Assembly: GCF_003846185.1 (NCBI RefSeq)
Contig: NZ_ML123034.1
Coordinates: 139,855 to 187,529, forward strand
Direction of reading: 5' to 3'
Source of the DNA: Streptomyces sp. ADI96-02
GTDB taxonomy: Bacteria; Actinomycetota; Actinomycetes; Streptomycetales; Streptomycetaceae
DNA length: 47,675 nucleotides
Shown here: piece by piece, positions 7,252 through 15,322 of the stretch
Layout: every line of letters begins with the position of its first letter
Numbering within the stretch: position 1 is the stretch's first letter
The notes under the pieces: model-generated
Seen by the model: the letters and a program-made list of their open reading frames with translations, nothing else
The model's database searches: none
Told to the model about the DNA's origin: nothing
Made by a program: the position numbers and the translations under genes

Positions 7252-8049
7252 TCAGCGACTGTCGCGACCCGTGTCGCGGAGGTAGTGGTCGGCGGCTTCC
7301 AGCGGCGTGAGCCCTTCGACGTTGATCAGTGTGTCGATGGCTTCCACGCCGTCGTTGCCGAGGCCGACCGCGCGCAGTCGCTCCCGGGCCGCCGGGGCCA
7401 TGGTCGCGAGCGCGGCGCGGGTGACGATCGGGCTCGCACTGTCCGTTCCGCCGAGGAGGCCCAGCGGTTCGGCGAGAGGGCGAAGCCCGTGGGCCGAGTT
7501 GAGGTACTGGGGCCGCCAGATCGGGATGACGAACCACTCCCGCTCGGCGATACCGCGCTCCACCCGCCGGATGAACGACCGCTCGGTGCCGGGCCGGAAC
7601 GAGTAGCCGGCGGTGTCCAGCCCGTACTCCGTGATCATGCGTGCGGAGAAGCGGCTGATTCCGGCTCCCGGGTTGATCCCGTCGAGTGCCGGCGTCATGC
7701 GGGCGGCCACGTCCGGCCGCTTCAGGTCGGCGACCTCCGAGACCGCCCCCGCGGGCACGTAGGGCGGCACGGCCCAGACGCAGTACGGGGTGTAGTGCGG
7801 CTCCAGGACCTCCACGTCCTCCTGATAGCGGGCCAGGTAGTCGCCGTGGCTGGCGGGCAGCCAGGCCGAGACCAGCACGTCGATCTCTCCGGCGGCCTGA
7901 AGGGCGAACAACCGCTCGTGCGGAGCCTCCACCTGGTCGACCTCGTGACCCGACCCCTCCAGCACCCGGCGGACGACCGCCGCGGCTGCGCGGTGGAACG
8001 AGAGAGCCACGTTGCCCACGGTCAGGGGCGGAAAGGGGGGCGTGGACAC
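7252..8049 (-). CDS. OpuAC-type betaine/choline-binding protein lacking a signal peptide
   Basis: 265-aa solute-binding domain of quaternary-amine ABC importers. Visible aromatic residues of the kind that make the ligand cage are in VSAWLPASHGDYL, YCVWAVPPYV and VIPIWRPQYLN; the ligand-hinge region GINPGAGI is also typical. The GTG start (MSTPPFPPLTVGNV) has AGGT 7 bases upstream; longer frames run into the divergent LysR promoter. There is no signal peptide or lipobox, and no permease or ATPase gene nearby, so it may be a cytoplasmic ligand sensor rather than an importer part. The divergent LysR gene probably controls it. Confidence 0.85.
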   Translation of the reverse strand: MSTPPFPPLTVGNVALSFHRAAAAVVRRVLEGSGHEVDQVEAPHERLFALQAAGEIDVLVSAWLPASHGDYLARYQEDVEVLEPHYTPYCVWAVPPYVPAGAVSEVADLKRPDVAARMTPALDGINPGAGISRFSARMITEYGLDTAGYSFRPGTERSFIRRVERGIAEREWFVIPIWRPQYLNSAHGLRPLAEPLGLLGGTDSASPIVTRAALATMAPAARERLRAVGLGNDGVEAIDTLINVEGLTPLEAADHYLRDTGRDSR

Positions 8050-8141
8050 GGAAATGACCTGCTTCTGGAAGGAGGCGGAAGGGGTGCCGATGTGTTGCGT
8101 TCGGCGTGCTTCAGAGACTGCCTCACCCCGGCCCCATGCGT

Positions 8142-8159
8142 CCAAGGAAAGAATCTTGG
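8142..8159. promoter_or_regulatory. Candidate LysR box between divergent genes
   Basis: CCAAG and CTTGG arms with an 8-base spacer lie 20 bases upstream of the LysR ATG, within the 130-base divergent region. Position and size fit an autoregulatory LysR site; short arms keep confidence low. Confidence 0.35.
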
Positions 8160-8179
8160 CGTTTCGATAAACTGAGCGC

Positions 8180-9109
8180 ATGGCTACGCTGCGTCAACTG
8201 GAGTACTTCGTCACGATCGTCGACGAAGGGTCGTTCACGCGCGCCGCCGCCGCTCTGAACGTCACGCAGCCCGGTCTCTCGCACCAGTTCCAGGCCCTGG
8301 AGAAGGAGCTGGGCGGCAGGCTGGTGGAGCGGCTGCCCCGCGGCGTGCGGCTGACCGCCGCCGGGCGGGCCATGCTGCCGTCGGCGCGGGCCGCGCTCGC
8401 GGAGGTCCGGCGGGCGACGACGGCCGCCCGCCGGGCCACGGGCGTCGCTTCCGGCGAACTGCAGCTCGCCACGCTCTACTCGGTCAGCTTCGGCGTCCTG
8501 CCCCGGGTGCTGGCGGTCTGGCGCTCCCACCACCCGGACCTGCGGATCACCCTCTTCGAGTACGAGCGCATGGACGACCTCGCCGCGGCGATGGAGGCCG
8601 GGAAGGCGGACGTGGCGATCGGCCCGGAGCCGCCGGACTGGCGGGGCGCCGTCCGCCCCCTGGGAGTCGAGGAGTTCCTGCTCGTCGCGTCGGCCGACGA
8701 TCCGCTGGCGGCGAGCGCCACCGGCCCGTCCGTCCCTCTCGCGGAACTCGCCGAGAGGGACTGGGTCCATTTCACACCGCCGAGCGGACTCGCCGACATC
8801 CTCGACCAGGCGTGCGCCGGAGCGGGATTCCGGCCCCGGGTCGCTCTGCGCACCCAACAGGCTTCCTTCGCGGCCAATTTCGCCGACGCCGGTATGGGGA
8901 TCGCCCTGATCCCGGCGAACAACATCTCCCGCGATTTCGGCGGTCGGCTGTTCCGGCCTGACCCGCCGGTCCGCAGAACTCTCTCGGCGTACGCCCATGG
9001 CTCCCCCGACTCCGTCACCTCGGCCTTCCTCGATCTGGTGGCCGCGGAGTGCGAGCTGACTCCGCCGCACGTACGGGACCGGCTGCCGCATCCGCCGTCC
9101 GCCGCGTAA
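8180..9109 (+). CDS. LysR-family transcriptional regulator
   Basis: 309-aa regulator. The N-terminal winged HTH reads LRQLEYFVTIVDEGSFTRAAAALNVTQPGLSHQFQALEKELG, and the rest is a periplasmic-binding-like effector domain (GELQLATLYSV onward, with GMGIALIPANNI late). It is divergent from the OpuAC-type gene, the usual layout for a LysR protein and its target, so the effector may be a quaternary amine or a related metabolite; that is inference. It is convergent with the DHA2 transporter gene and a hairpin separates them. Not the snapalysin regulator by position. Confidence 0.93.
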   Translation: MATLRQLEYFVTIVDEGSFTRAAAALNVTQPGLSHQFQALEKELGGRLVERLPRGVRLTAAGRAMLPSARAALAEVRRATTAARRATGVASGELQLATLYSVSFGVLPRVLAVWRSHHPDLRITLFEYERMDDLAAAMEAGKADVAIGPEPPDWRGAVRPLGVEEFLLVASADDPLAASATGPSVPLAELAERDWVHFTPPSGLADILDQACAGAGFRPRVALRTQQASFAANFADAGMGIALIPANNISRDFGGRLFRPDPPVRRTLSAYAHGSPDSVTSAFLDLVAAECELTPPHVRDRLPHPPSAA

Positions 9110-9160
9110 CGGGTGGCAGGTGACGGGGTGACGCCTGACAGAGGACGGGCGGGGCGGGGC

Positions 9161-9181
9161 GCGGGAGTCGCCTACTCCCGC
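9161..9181. terminator. Hairpin between convergent genes
   Basis: GCGGGAGT and ACTCCCGC form a perfect 8-base stem with a 5-base loop, overlapping the last codons of the transporter gene. Serves both convergent transcripts; no T-run, as is common in Streptomyces. Confidence 0.6.
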
Positions 9182-10593
9182 CCGCCGCCCGCCCTGGAGG
9201 TCGGGCGTACGACGGCACAGCAGGCGAGCCCCACCACGAGCATGGCGACCGGGAAGGCCAGGGAAGCCTGGGTGGCGGTGGTGGCGTCGCCTCCGATGTG
9301 CGCCTGGAGGAGGACGCCGGTGGCCGCGCTGCCGAGGGCGCCGCCGAGCTGGCGGGTGGTGTTGAAGACCCCGGAGGCCGCGCCGACGAGCGAGGGTTCC
9401 AGGGTCCGGGTGGCGATGCCGGCCAGAGGTGCGGAGACCAGACCGATGCCGACGCCGGACACCAGCAGGGACGGCATCAACCGCCAGAGCCCGGTGTCCG
9501 GGTTCAGCAGCAGGGCCAGCGAGGCGATGCCGAGGATGAGCAGGGCGAATCCGAGGGCGGCCGGCAGACGCGGTCCGACGGTGTCGGAGCGTCGGCCGGC
9601 CAGACGGGCGCACATCGAGGACAGGACGAACATCGGCACGGTCACGGCCCCCGCCGTCAGCGGGCTGTGGCCGAGCGTGGTCTGGAGGTAGGTCATCAAG
9701 GGGAGGAACAGCCCGCCCATGGCGGCTCCCATGGCGCCGCCCGCCGTGGCCGCCGCGGAGAAGTCCCGGTGACGGAACAGCCGCGGCGGCAGCAGGGGTT
9801 CGCGGGGATTGCGATGCTGCCAGACCACGAAGGCCACGAGGCTGAGGACTCCGAGGACCAGGATCCAGGTGATGGTGACGGGCCCCGCCACCGTGCCCCA
9901 GTGGTACGCCTCGCCGCTCTGCACGCCGAAGACCAGCGCGGTCAGTCCCAGGCCGCTGAGGGCGACGCCCCACAGGTCCAGTCGGTGGTCGCGGGCCGGC
10001 CGCCAGTCGGGCAGCAGGCGGGCCGCCGCGAACCAGCCGGCCGCCCCGATCGGCAGGTTGACCAGGAAGATGCCGCGCCAGCCGGCCCAGGCGACGAGCA
10101 GCCCTCCGAGTACCGGCCCGGCCGCCATCGCCGCCCCGCCGACCGCACCCCACACCCCGAGCGCCCTGCCCCGCTGTCCCACGGGATAGAGGTGCACGAT
10201 CAACGACATCGTCTGCGGGGCGATCAGCGCGGCGCTCAGCCCCTGGACGGCGCGGGCGGCGATCAGGACGGGGGCGTCCGGGGCGAGGGCGCAGGCGAGC
10301 GAGGCCAGCGTGAACCCCACGAGCCCGGTGAGGAAGACCCGCCTGGGGCCGTAGCGGTCGCCGAGCCGCCCGGCCAGGATCAGAGGCACCGCGTAACACA
10401 GGGCGTAGGCGCTGTTGATCCACACGGCGTCGTTGAGGGACGCGCCGAGGGACGCCCGGATGTCGGGGACGGCCACGTTCACGATCGTGGCGTCCAGGCA
10501 GATCATGAAGAAGCTGACGCACAGGGCGTACAGGGCGGCTTGGGGGCTCGCGGACGAGCCGGAGGAGAACGGGTTGCGAAGCGCGCGCCGCAA
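9172..10593 (-). CDS. DHA2 (EmrB/QacA-type) drug:proton antiporter
   Basis: 473-aa efflux transporter of the 14-helix MFS class. The first helix carries the DHA2 hallmark LDATIVNVAVPDI; the loop between helices 2 and 3 has LAGRLGDRYGPRRVF; motif C-like GPVLGGLLVAWAGWRGIFLVNLPIG and late GVFNTTRQLGGALGSA are typical. No ATG or GTG precedes the first helix. The best start is TTG at 10593, two bases after the tpg stop; a CTG overlapping that stop is an alternative. The gene thus appears to be the third cistron of the tap-tpg operon. The long open frame upstream of this start is antisense or out-of-frame tap sequence. Confidence 0.88.
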   Translation of the reverse strand: MRRALRNPFSSGSSASPQAALYALCVSFFMICLDATIVNVAVPDIRASLGASLNDAVWINSAYALCYAVPLILAGRLGDRYGPRRVFLTGLVGFTLASLACALAPDAPVLIAARAVQGLSAALIAPQTMSLIVHLYPVGQRGRALGVWGAVGGAAMAAGPVLGGLLVAWAGWRGIFLVNLPIGAAGWFAAARLLPDWRPARDHRLDLWGVALSGLGLTALVFGVQSGEAYHWGTVAGPVTITWILVLGVLSLVAFVVWQHRNPREPLLPPRLFRHRDFSAAATAGGAMGAAMGGLFLPLMTYLQTTLGHSPLTAGAVTVPMFVLSSMCARLAGRRSDTVGPRLPAALGFALLILGIASLALLLNPDTGLWRLMPSLLVSGVGIGLVSAPLAGIATRTLEPSLVGAASGVFNTTRQLGGALGSAATGVLLQAHIGGDATTATQASLAFPVAMLVVGLACCAVVRPTSRAGGGRE

Positions 10594-10595
10594 GG

Positions 10596-11150
10596 TCAGT
10601 AGTCCAGGTCGAGGTAGTCGATGTCGTTGATGGAGACGTCGGAGATGCCCATGGCCCGGGAGCCGCCGTCCTGGAAGTACACGTCCTTGAACCCTTCGGC
10701 GATGATGTCGCGCAGCTGCCCGTCCTGCGCCCCGGCCTCGCGGGCGTCGAACAGGCGCTGCGCGTACGCCGGGGGCAGGCGGACGGTGAGACGGCGGAAG
10801 CGGCCGTCGTCGGTCGTTCCCGGGGCGGCCGTGTAGCCGAACCGGGCCCGGGTCTCCACCGTGATCCCGGTGGCGGCTGCCTGCCTCCGGCGGCGCTTGC
10901 GGACCTGCGGCTGCCAGCGGGACCGGACGGCCTCGTCGATCCTCGCGGCGATGTCGTGCGGCGGGTTGCGCCGGGCTCCGCGCCGGTAGCGGTTGACGGA
11001 GTCGGCGGTGATGCCCAACTCCGCCGCCACGGCCCTGGCGCTGCCCAACTGCCTGAGCAGGTAGCCGATCCTGCCCTTGAGGGTCGCGGGCGGCCGGCGG
11101 GTGAACGCCTCCCGGTCGGCCCGTTCGATGGCGTCCTCGATCTCGCCCAC
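10596..11150 (-). CDS. tpg: Telomere terminal protein Tpg
   Basis: 184-aa protein matching the Streptomyces terminal protein over its whole length (MGEIEDAIERADREAFTRR start, GYTAAPGTTDDGRFRRLTV in the middle, and an acidic end NDIDYLDLDY). Tpg is covalently linked to the 5' ends of linear replicons and primes synthesis of the terminal patch. Residues about 30-58 form an HTH (ARAVAAELGITADSVNRYRRG); 80-90 are very basic (RKRRRRQ). The threonine reported as the deoxynucleotide acceptor in model Tpg maps to T112 or T113 here (inference by position). The GTG start follows the tap stop by 3 bases, with GAAGGGGAG inside the end of tap as RBS. Confidence 0.95.
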   Translation of the reverse strand: MGEIEDAIERADREAFTRRPPATLKGRIGYLLRQLGSARAVAAELGITADSVNRYRRGARRNPPHDIAARIDEAVRSRWQPQVRKRRRRQAAATGITVETRARFGYTAAPGTTDDGRFRRLTVRLPPAYAQRLFDAREAGAQDGQLRDIIAEGFKDVYFQDGGSRAMGISDVSINDIDYLDLDY

Positions 11151-11153
11151 CGG

Positions 11154-13259
11154 TCACTCCCCTTCGTCCAGGACGGCGTCGCCGCCCTTGATGTGGCGGG
11201 CCGGGTTGAAGCCGCGCTCCATGAGGTCGACCGCCCAGGCCATCTCCTGGACGCCCTCCAGCTTGGCCAGGCCCGGAGTGGGGCCGAGGCGGAAGCCGCC
11301 GGGCTGGGGCTTGCCGGAGGCCGCGTAGGGCAGGAAGTCCAGGGGGCCGGGTCCCGGGCTCGGGTAGACGACGCAGTCGGACAGTACGGCGAGAGGGAAC
11401 AGGCCGGTCATCCGCGACATGTTCAGCAGCTTGCGGTGCATGTTCACACGCGCCTTGCTGATGACCGCGGCCCTGATGTCGGGGCGCCAGGTCGGGCGCT
11501 CCAGGGCCGGCCACCGGTCGCCCTCCTTGTAGTGCCTGCCCTGCGGGCGCTCGCGCAGCTTGCCGATGCCGCCCTTCACCGTGGCCTTGACGGCCGCGAG
11601 GACGGCCGCGAGCGCCGGATCGGCCTGCTTGTGCCGTTCCATCGCGGCCAGGAACGCGGCGTCGTCGAGTTCCCTGGTGACGCCCAGATCGGCGAGGGTG
11701 TCGACGTAGGCGTTGCGGAGCCGGTCGTGCCACGGGTCCAGATACGCGCCGCTCTCGCGGCGCAGGAACCCCTCCAGGGGCCGGACGTTGTGGCCGAGCT
11801 CCTGGGCGTAGGCGACGGTGTGCGTCTGGTACCAGGCCGGACCGGTCGGGCGGGCGCCGGACGGTGTGAACGGCGACGGGAGCCGTGGATCCAGCTCGAC
11901 GTGCGAGAGGTCCACCAGCCAGGAGCCGGGGATCTTCGGGTTGAACGCCGGTGCGTGGAAGTGGTCGGGGGCGGAGAGGCCGACCGTGAGCCGGGCGGCG
12001 GCGGCGAGGAAGGCCGTGTTCAGGTCCAGGCCGACGGCGTGGGGCAGGAGGCATTCCTCGTCGGTGAGGAGGTCGACCGAACGCACCCACTGGTAGGCCT
12101 CTTCGTCCAGGAAGCCGCCGGTCCAGCCGGAGTCGACGACCACCGGGTGCTCGGCGGTGGCCTCCGGCGGGGCCGGGTCCATGGGTTCCGTACCGAGCGA
12201 TCCGGGGTTGTGGCCGGAGACCCAGTTGCCGGTCGCGCGGTCCTGCACGGCCCGGGTCGGGGGCCGCAACGCCGTCATGAGCTCCAGCCCGGAGACGGCC
12301 GTGCTGCCGCGCGGCGTGATCACGCGCTGGGCGTACACGCCCAGGACGCGGGCGACCTCGGCCGGCTCCATCTCCGCCACGCCGGGCCAGGACCGGTCGT
12401 CGAGCGCGTCCCAGGACAGCAGGGCGAGCTGCACGCACTGGCGTTGGTTCCCGGACGCCTTGCGGTAGATCCGCGCCCATGGTCCGAATCCGCGCTGGGT
12501 GAGCTGCCACTTCGCCCGCGCGATCTGCTTGACGACGGGGTGGTCCCCGGGCAGGCGCAGGGAGCGGCGCTGTTCGTGGCCCTCCAGCCGCTCGGGGAGG
12601 CCGAGCTTCACGGCGGCGGACGCCGTGAGCGCGACCAGCGGATCGGCGTCCTTGCCGTTGCGGTGCAGCTTCGCCGCGCCGAGTCCGGACTCGCGCAGTG
12701 TCCAGGCGACCAGTTCGGGCACGGTGGTCGCCGGACACTCCAGCACGATCCCGTTCACGCCGTAAGCGGACCCGTCGCCGTCCAGCACGGCGAGCGGGCC
12801 GTGCGGAAAGCGCGGGTCGCCGGCGGGCTCGGCGGGCGTCCTGCGCACGGGGCGGTGTGATGCGGGGCGGGCGACCGGGGCGGGCGGCTGCCGTACGGCC
12901 GCGGGCGCGTCGGGCAGGGCGGCTTCCGCAGCGGCGGGCGGACCGTCGAGGGCGGCCGGAGCCGGCTGCGGCACGCCTGGGAGGGCGGGGGCGACCACGG
13001 GAGCCGACGACACGGGATGCTTCGCCGCCCAGCCGTTCAGCAACCGCTGGTAGGCCTCCAGGCGTGGCGACTTGGGCTCGCTGCGGCCGTTCTCGTAGTT
13101 CTTCACCGTCTGGGTCGACGTCTTCAGGGCGACGGCGAGGCGGGCCTGGGTGATGCCCGCGGCCTCCCGAAGCCGGGCACGCTCAGCGGGAGGCGGGAGC
13201 TGCGGCTCCTCCTCCAACAGGGCGTCGACCGACGCGAACAGCTCTTCCTCGGATGCCAT
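11154..13259 (-). CDS. tap: Telomere-associated protein Tap
   Basis: 701-aa partner of Tpg. Tap binds the 3' overhang of the telomere and recruits Tpg. Residues 26-77 form an XRE-type HTH (ITQARLAVALKTSTQTVKNY). Residues 82-148 are a Pro/Ala linker. A large domain follows. I see polymerase-like palm motifs: DLNTAF at 412 (motif A-like), K-rich VKATVKGGIGKL at 557 (motif B-like) and LSDCVVY at 626 (motif C-like), in keeping with reports of primase or polymerase activity for Tap. GGAGGT 6 bases before the ATG supports the start. Upstream lie spaced GGGTWA repeats. Confidence 0.94.
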   Translation of the reverse strand: MASEEELFASVDALLEEEPQLPPPAERARLREAAGITQARLAVALKTSTQTVKNYENGRSEPKSPRLEAYQRLLNGWAAKHPVSSAPVVAPALPGVPQPAPAALDGPPAAAEAALPDAPAAVRQPPAPVARPASHRPVRRTPAEPAGDPRFPHGPLAVLDGDGSAYGVNGIVLECPATTVPELVAWTLRESGLGAAKLHRNGKDADPLVALTASAAVKLGLPERLEGHEQRRSLRLPGDHPVVKQIARAKWQLTQRGFGPWARIYRKASGNQRQCVQLALLSWDALDDRSWPGVAEMEPAEVARVLGVYAQRVITPRGSTAVSGLELMTALRPPTRAVQDRATGNWVSGHNPGSLGTEPMDPAPPEATAEHPVVVDSGWTGGFLDEEAYQWVRSVDLLTDEECLLPHAVGLDLNTAFLAAAARLTVGLSAPDHFHAPAFNPKIPGSWLVDLSHVELDPRLPSPFTPSGARPTGPAWYQTHTVAYAQELGHNVRPLEGFLRRESGAYLDPWHDRLRNAYVDTLADLGVTRELDDAAFLAAMERHKQADPALAAVLAAVKATVKGGIGKLRERPQGRHYKEGDRWPALERPTWRPDIRAAVISKARVNMHRKLLNMSRMTGLFPLAVLSDCVVYPSPGPGPLDFLPYAASGKPQPGGFRLGPTPGLAKLEGVQEMAWAVDLMERGFNPARHIKGGDAVLDEGE

Positions 13260-13279
13260 GGTGCTACCTCCACCGCGGA

Positions 13280-13323
13280 CCCTAACAGTCCTTACCCTTG
13301 CCTTTTACCCGGTCATTTAACCC
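13280..13323 (-). repeat. Phased GGGT repeats in the tap promoter
   Basis: Read on the minus strand, GGGTTAA, GGGTAAA, GGGTAAG and GGGTCC recur. The CCC of each on the plus strand begins at 13321, 13308, 13295 and 13280, so spacing is 13, 13 and 15 bases. They sit between the tap RBS and the convergent-side neighbour, where a regulator such as the Tap HTH could bind repeatedly. Confidence 0.45.
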
Positions 13324-13332
13324 GAACGGGGT

Positions 13333-13965
13333 TCACGCCGCCTCGCCCTCCGGTGCCGCGCGCTTGACGCACAGGGCCGTCTCGCCGAAGACGTGAGTCT
13401 GCCACAGGCGGGCCGAGCCGAGGTGGTCGGCGGCTGCCCGTTCCGGCCCCAGGATGAGGTTGCCGACGATCAGGCTGCCGCCGGGGCGCAGCAGCCGGTG
13501 CAGTCCGCGGACGACGGACAGGGTGGGGGCGAACCCGTCGAAGAAGGCCAGGTCGTACTCCGCCTCCGCCAGGGTCGGCAGGACCTCCTCGGCTCTGCCG
13601 GGCATCACCGTGACGCGGGAGGCCGGCCCGTGCCCGGCGATCGTCGCCCGTGCGAGTCGTACGTGCTGGTCGTCCGCCTCGATCGTGTCCACCCGTGCGC
13701 CGGGCACGGTCGCGGCCATGGACAGCGCGGTGTACCCCAGCGCGGTGCCGACCTCGACGATGCGTCGGGCCCCTGTCGCGGCGGCCACCGTGGCCGGCAG
13801 CGATCCGTCGCCGTAGGCGAAGGCGCCGCAGCGGTGGCGGCGGCGGTGGAGGCGGGTGGCCGCCTGGACGTCGGCGAAGGGGTCGTCGGTGCGTACGGGG
13901 CGGCGGACGGCGGCGATCGCGGCGATCGCGACCGTGCGGATTCCGGATGCGGCGTGCGACGGCAT
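13333..13965 (-). CDS. Class I SAM methyltransferase (O-methyltransferase family 3-like)
   Basis: 210-aa enzyme. Motif I reads IVEVGTALGYTALSMA, followed by VDTIEADDQHVRLARATIAGHG (motif II, acidic residue binding the SAM ribose), then YDLAFFDGFAPT and LLRPGGSLIVGN. The layout is that of small CCoAOMT-like O-methyltransferases; the acceptor is unknown. The ATG with GGAGG upstream (MPSHAASGIRTV) is preferred over a longer frame that crosses the promoter. The gene is divergent from a MerR regulator whose operator fills the spacer of this gene's promoter, so it is very likely the MerR target. Confidence 0.88.
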   Translation of the reverse strand: MPSHAASGIRTVAIAAIAAVRRPVRTDDPFADVQAATRLHRRRHRCGAFAYGDGSLPATVAAATGARRIVEVGTALGYTALSMAATVPGARVDTIEADDQHVRLARATIAGHGPASRVTVMPGRAEEVLPTLAEAEYDLAFFDGFAPTLSVVRGLHRLLRPGGSLIVGNLILGPERAAADHLGSARLWQTHVFGETALCVKRAAPEGEAA

Positions 13966-14024
13966 GGGGCCTCCAGGCGGACTGGGGTGTCTACCCGCGG
14001 CGCTCGTCGCCGCCGGGATTCCGT

Positions 14025-14055
14025 ACGCTGTCACTTGAACCCCGCTTCAAGTCAA
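14025..14055 (-). promoter_or_regulatory. MerR-type promoter with 19-base spacer and perfect dyad
   Basis: On the minus strand TTGACT (14055-14050) and CAGCGT (14030-14025) are separated by exactly 19 bases. A perfect dyad, ACTTGAA and TTCAAGT with a 6-base spacer (14033-14052), covers the spacer. This is the classical arrangement for activation by a MerR protein through DNA twisting, driving the methyltransferase; the MerR gene itself starts on the other side. Confidence 0.75.
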
Positions 14056-14076
14056 GGCCGGCAGCCGGAGGCTCTG

Positions 14077-14508
14077 TTGACGACACCGGGCAGCCACGAC
14101 GCGTCCGCCCGCCCGCCGCTGCTGGACATCGGCGAGGTGGCCCGGCGGACGGGCACGTCACCGTCCGCACTGCGCTACTACGAGCGTCTGGGGCTGCTGG
14201 CCCCGGCCGCCCGCAACGGTCTGCGCCGGGCCTACACGCCGGACGTACTCGACCGGATCGCGCTCATCCTCAACGCGCGGGCCACCGGCTTCTCGTTGAA
14301 CGAGCTGGTCGCGGTCCTTGATGGCGAGCCGGACGCCGTGCGGCGGTCCATCGCTTCCAAGTCCCGGGAGATCGAGGACCGGATCAGGGAGATGGAACAG
14401 GCTCGTGCACGCCTGGCGCATGCTCTGACCTGCCGTCACGGCGACATCCTGGCGTGCCCCGCATTCCTTCGGGGGCTCCGGGAGGCGCTGCCGGAACAGG
14501 AGCGGTGA
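14077..14508 (+). CDS. MerR-family regulator with C-terminal cysteine pair
   Basis: 143-aa activator. The winged HTH reads LDIGEVARRTGTSPSALRYYERLGLLAPAARNGLRRAYTPDVLDRI, followed by the dimerisation helix (VRRSIASKSREIEDRIREMEQARARLAHAL). The C-terminal TCRHGDILACPAFL has two cysteines eight residues apart, which could sense metal or redox state; SoxR uses a different four-cysteine pattern, so this is not SoxR. TTG is the start, supported by GGAGG 5 bases upstream. Divergent from the O-methyltransferase, whose promoter contains the dyad. Confidence 0.9.
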   Translation: MTTPGSHDASARPPLLDIGEVARRTGTSPSALRYYERLGLLAPAARNGLRRAYTPDVLDRIALILNARATGFSLNELVAVLDGEPDAVRRSIASKSREIEDRIREMEQARARLAHALTCRHGDILACPAFLRGLREALPEQER

Positions 14509-14574
14509 GCGGTCTCCTCGACGGCCTCGGCGCGCGTGCCGGTTCCACGCACCGCCCGTTCCACGCGCGGCGCT

Positions 14575-14941
<367 letters not shown>

Positions 14942-14961
<20 letters not shown>

Positions 14962-15250
14962 GGTTGCTCTCCGGTGCGTCGGGCCTGAGCCACCGGGTCA
15001 CGATGCGCTCAAGGGGTTCGGTGTTCAGGTCGTGGAACTTGTAGCGGCCCTGGCGGCGCGAACGGATCAGTCCGGCCGATTCCAGGACGGCCAGGTGCTG
15101 GCTGATCGCCTGGCGCGACAGCCCCACCGAGTGCTCGGTCACCAGCCGGGCGCAGATCTCGAACAGGGTCTGGCCGTCCCGTTCGGTCAGTTCGTCCAGG
15201 ATGCGCCGGCGTGTGGGGTCGGCCAGCGCCTTGAAGACATCCTCCGCCAT
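14942..15250 (-). CDS. ArsR-family repressor
   Basis: 102-aa winged-helix repressor: AEDVFKALADPTRRRILDELTERDGQTLFEICARL, then the recognition helix SRQAISQHLAVLESAGLI and wing SRRQGRYKFHDL. No cysteine metal-binding motif is visible in the recognition helix, so it is probably not a metal sensor. The ATG at 15250 is chosen because the in-frame ATG at 15262 and TTG at 15268 fall inside the operator palindrome. Its gene overlaps the VOC gene by 20 bases. Confidence 0.9.
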
Positions 15251-15260
15251 GACGACGACC

Positions 15261-15284
15261 ATAGGCAAGCAGCGACTTGCCTAT
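15261..15284. promoter_or_regulatory. ArsR operator, perfect 9-base inverted repeat
   Basis: ATAGGCAAG and CTTGCCTAT are perfect complements around a 6-base spacer. The site ends 10 bases before the arsR start codon, an ideal autorepression position. Confidence 0.75.
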
Positions 15285-15322
15285 CAAGGGTGACGGTCGC
15301 GGAGGTCGACGGCTGTCGCGGA

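Noticed and set aside
8180..9109. This LysR gene as the snapalysin regulator SnpR
   Set aside because: It lies 2.2 kb away and is divergent from the OpuAC-type gene, which is the more natural target.
10594..12738. Open frame fused to the N-terminus of the DHA2 pump
   Set aside because: It covers tpg and tap in a shifted frame and is low-complexity Arg/Gly/Pro sequence; the in-frame Tap and Tpg proteins explain the DNA.
9172..13323. Actual telomere DNA near tap-tpg
   Set aside because: No dense series of long palindromes as in Streptomyces ends is seen; the genes imply a linear replicon but the end itself is not in the window.
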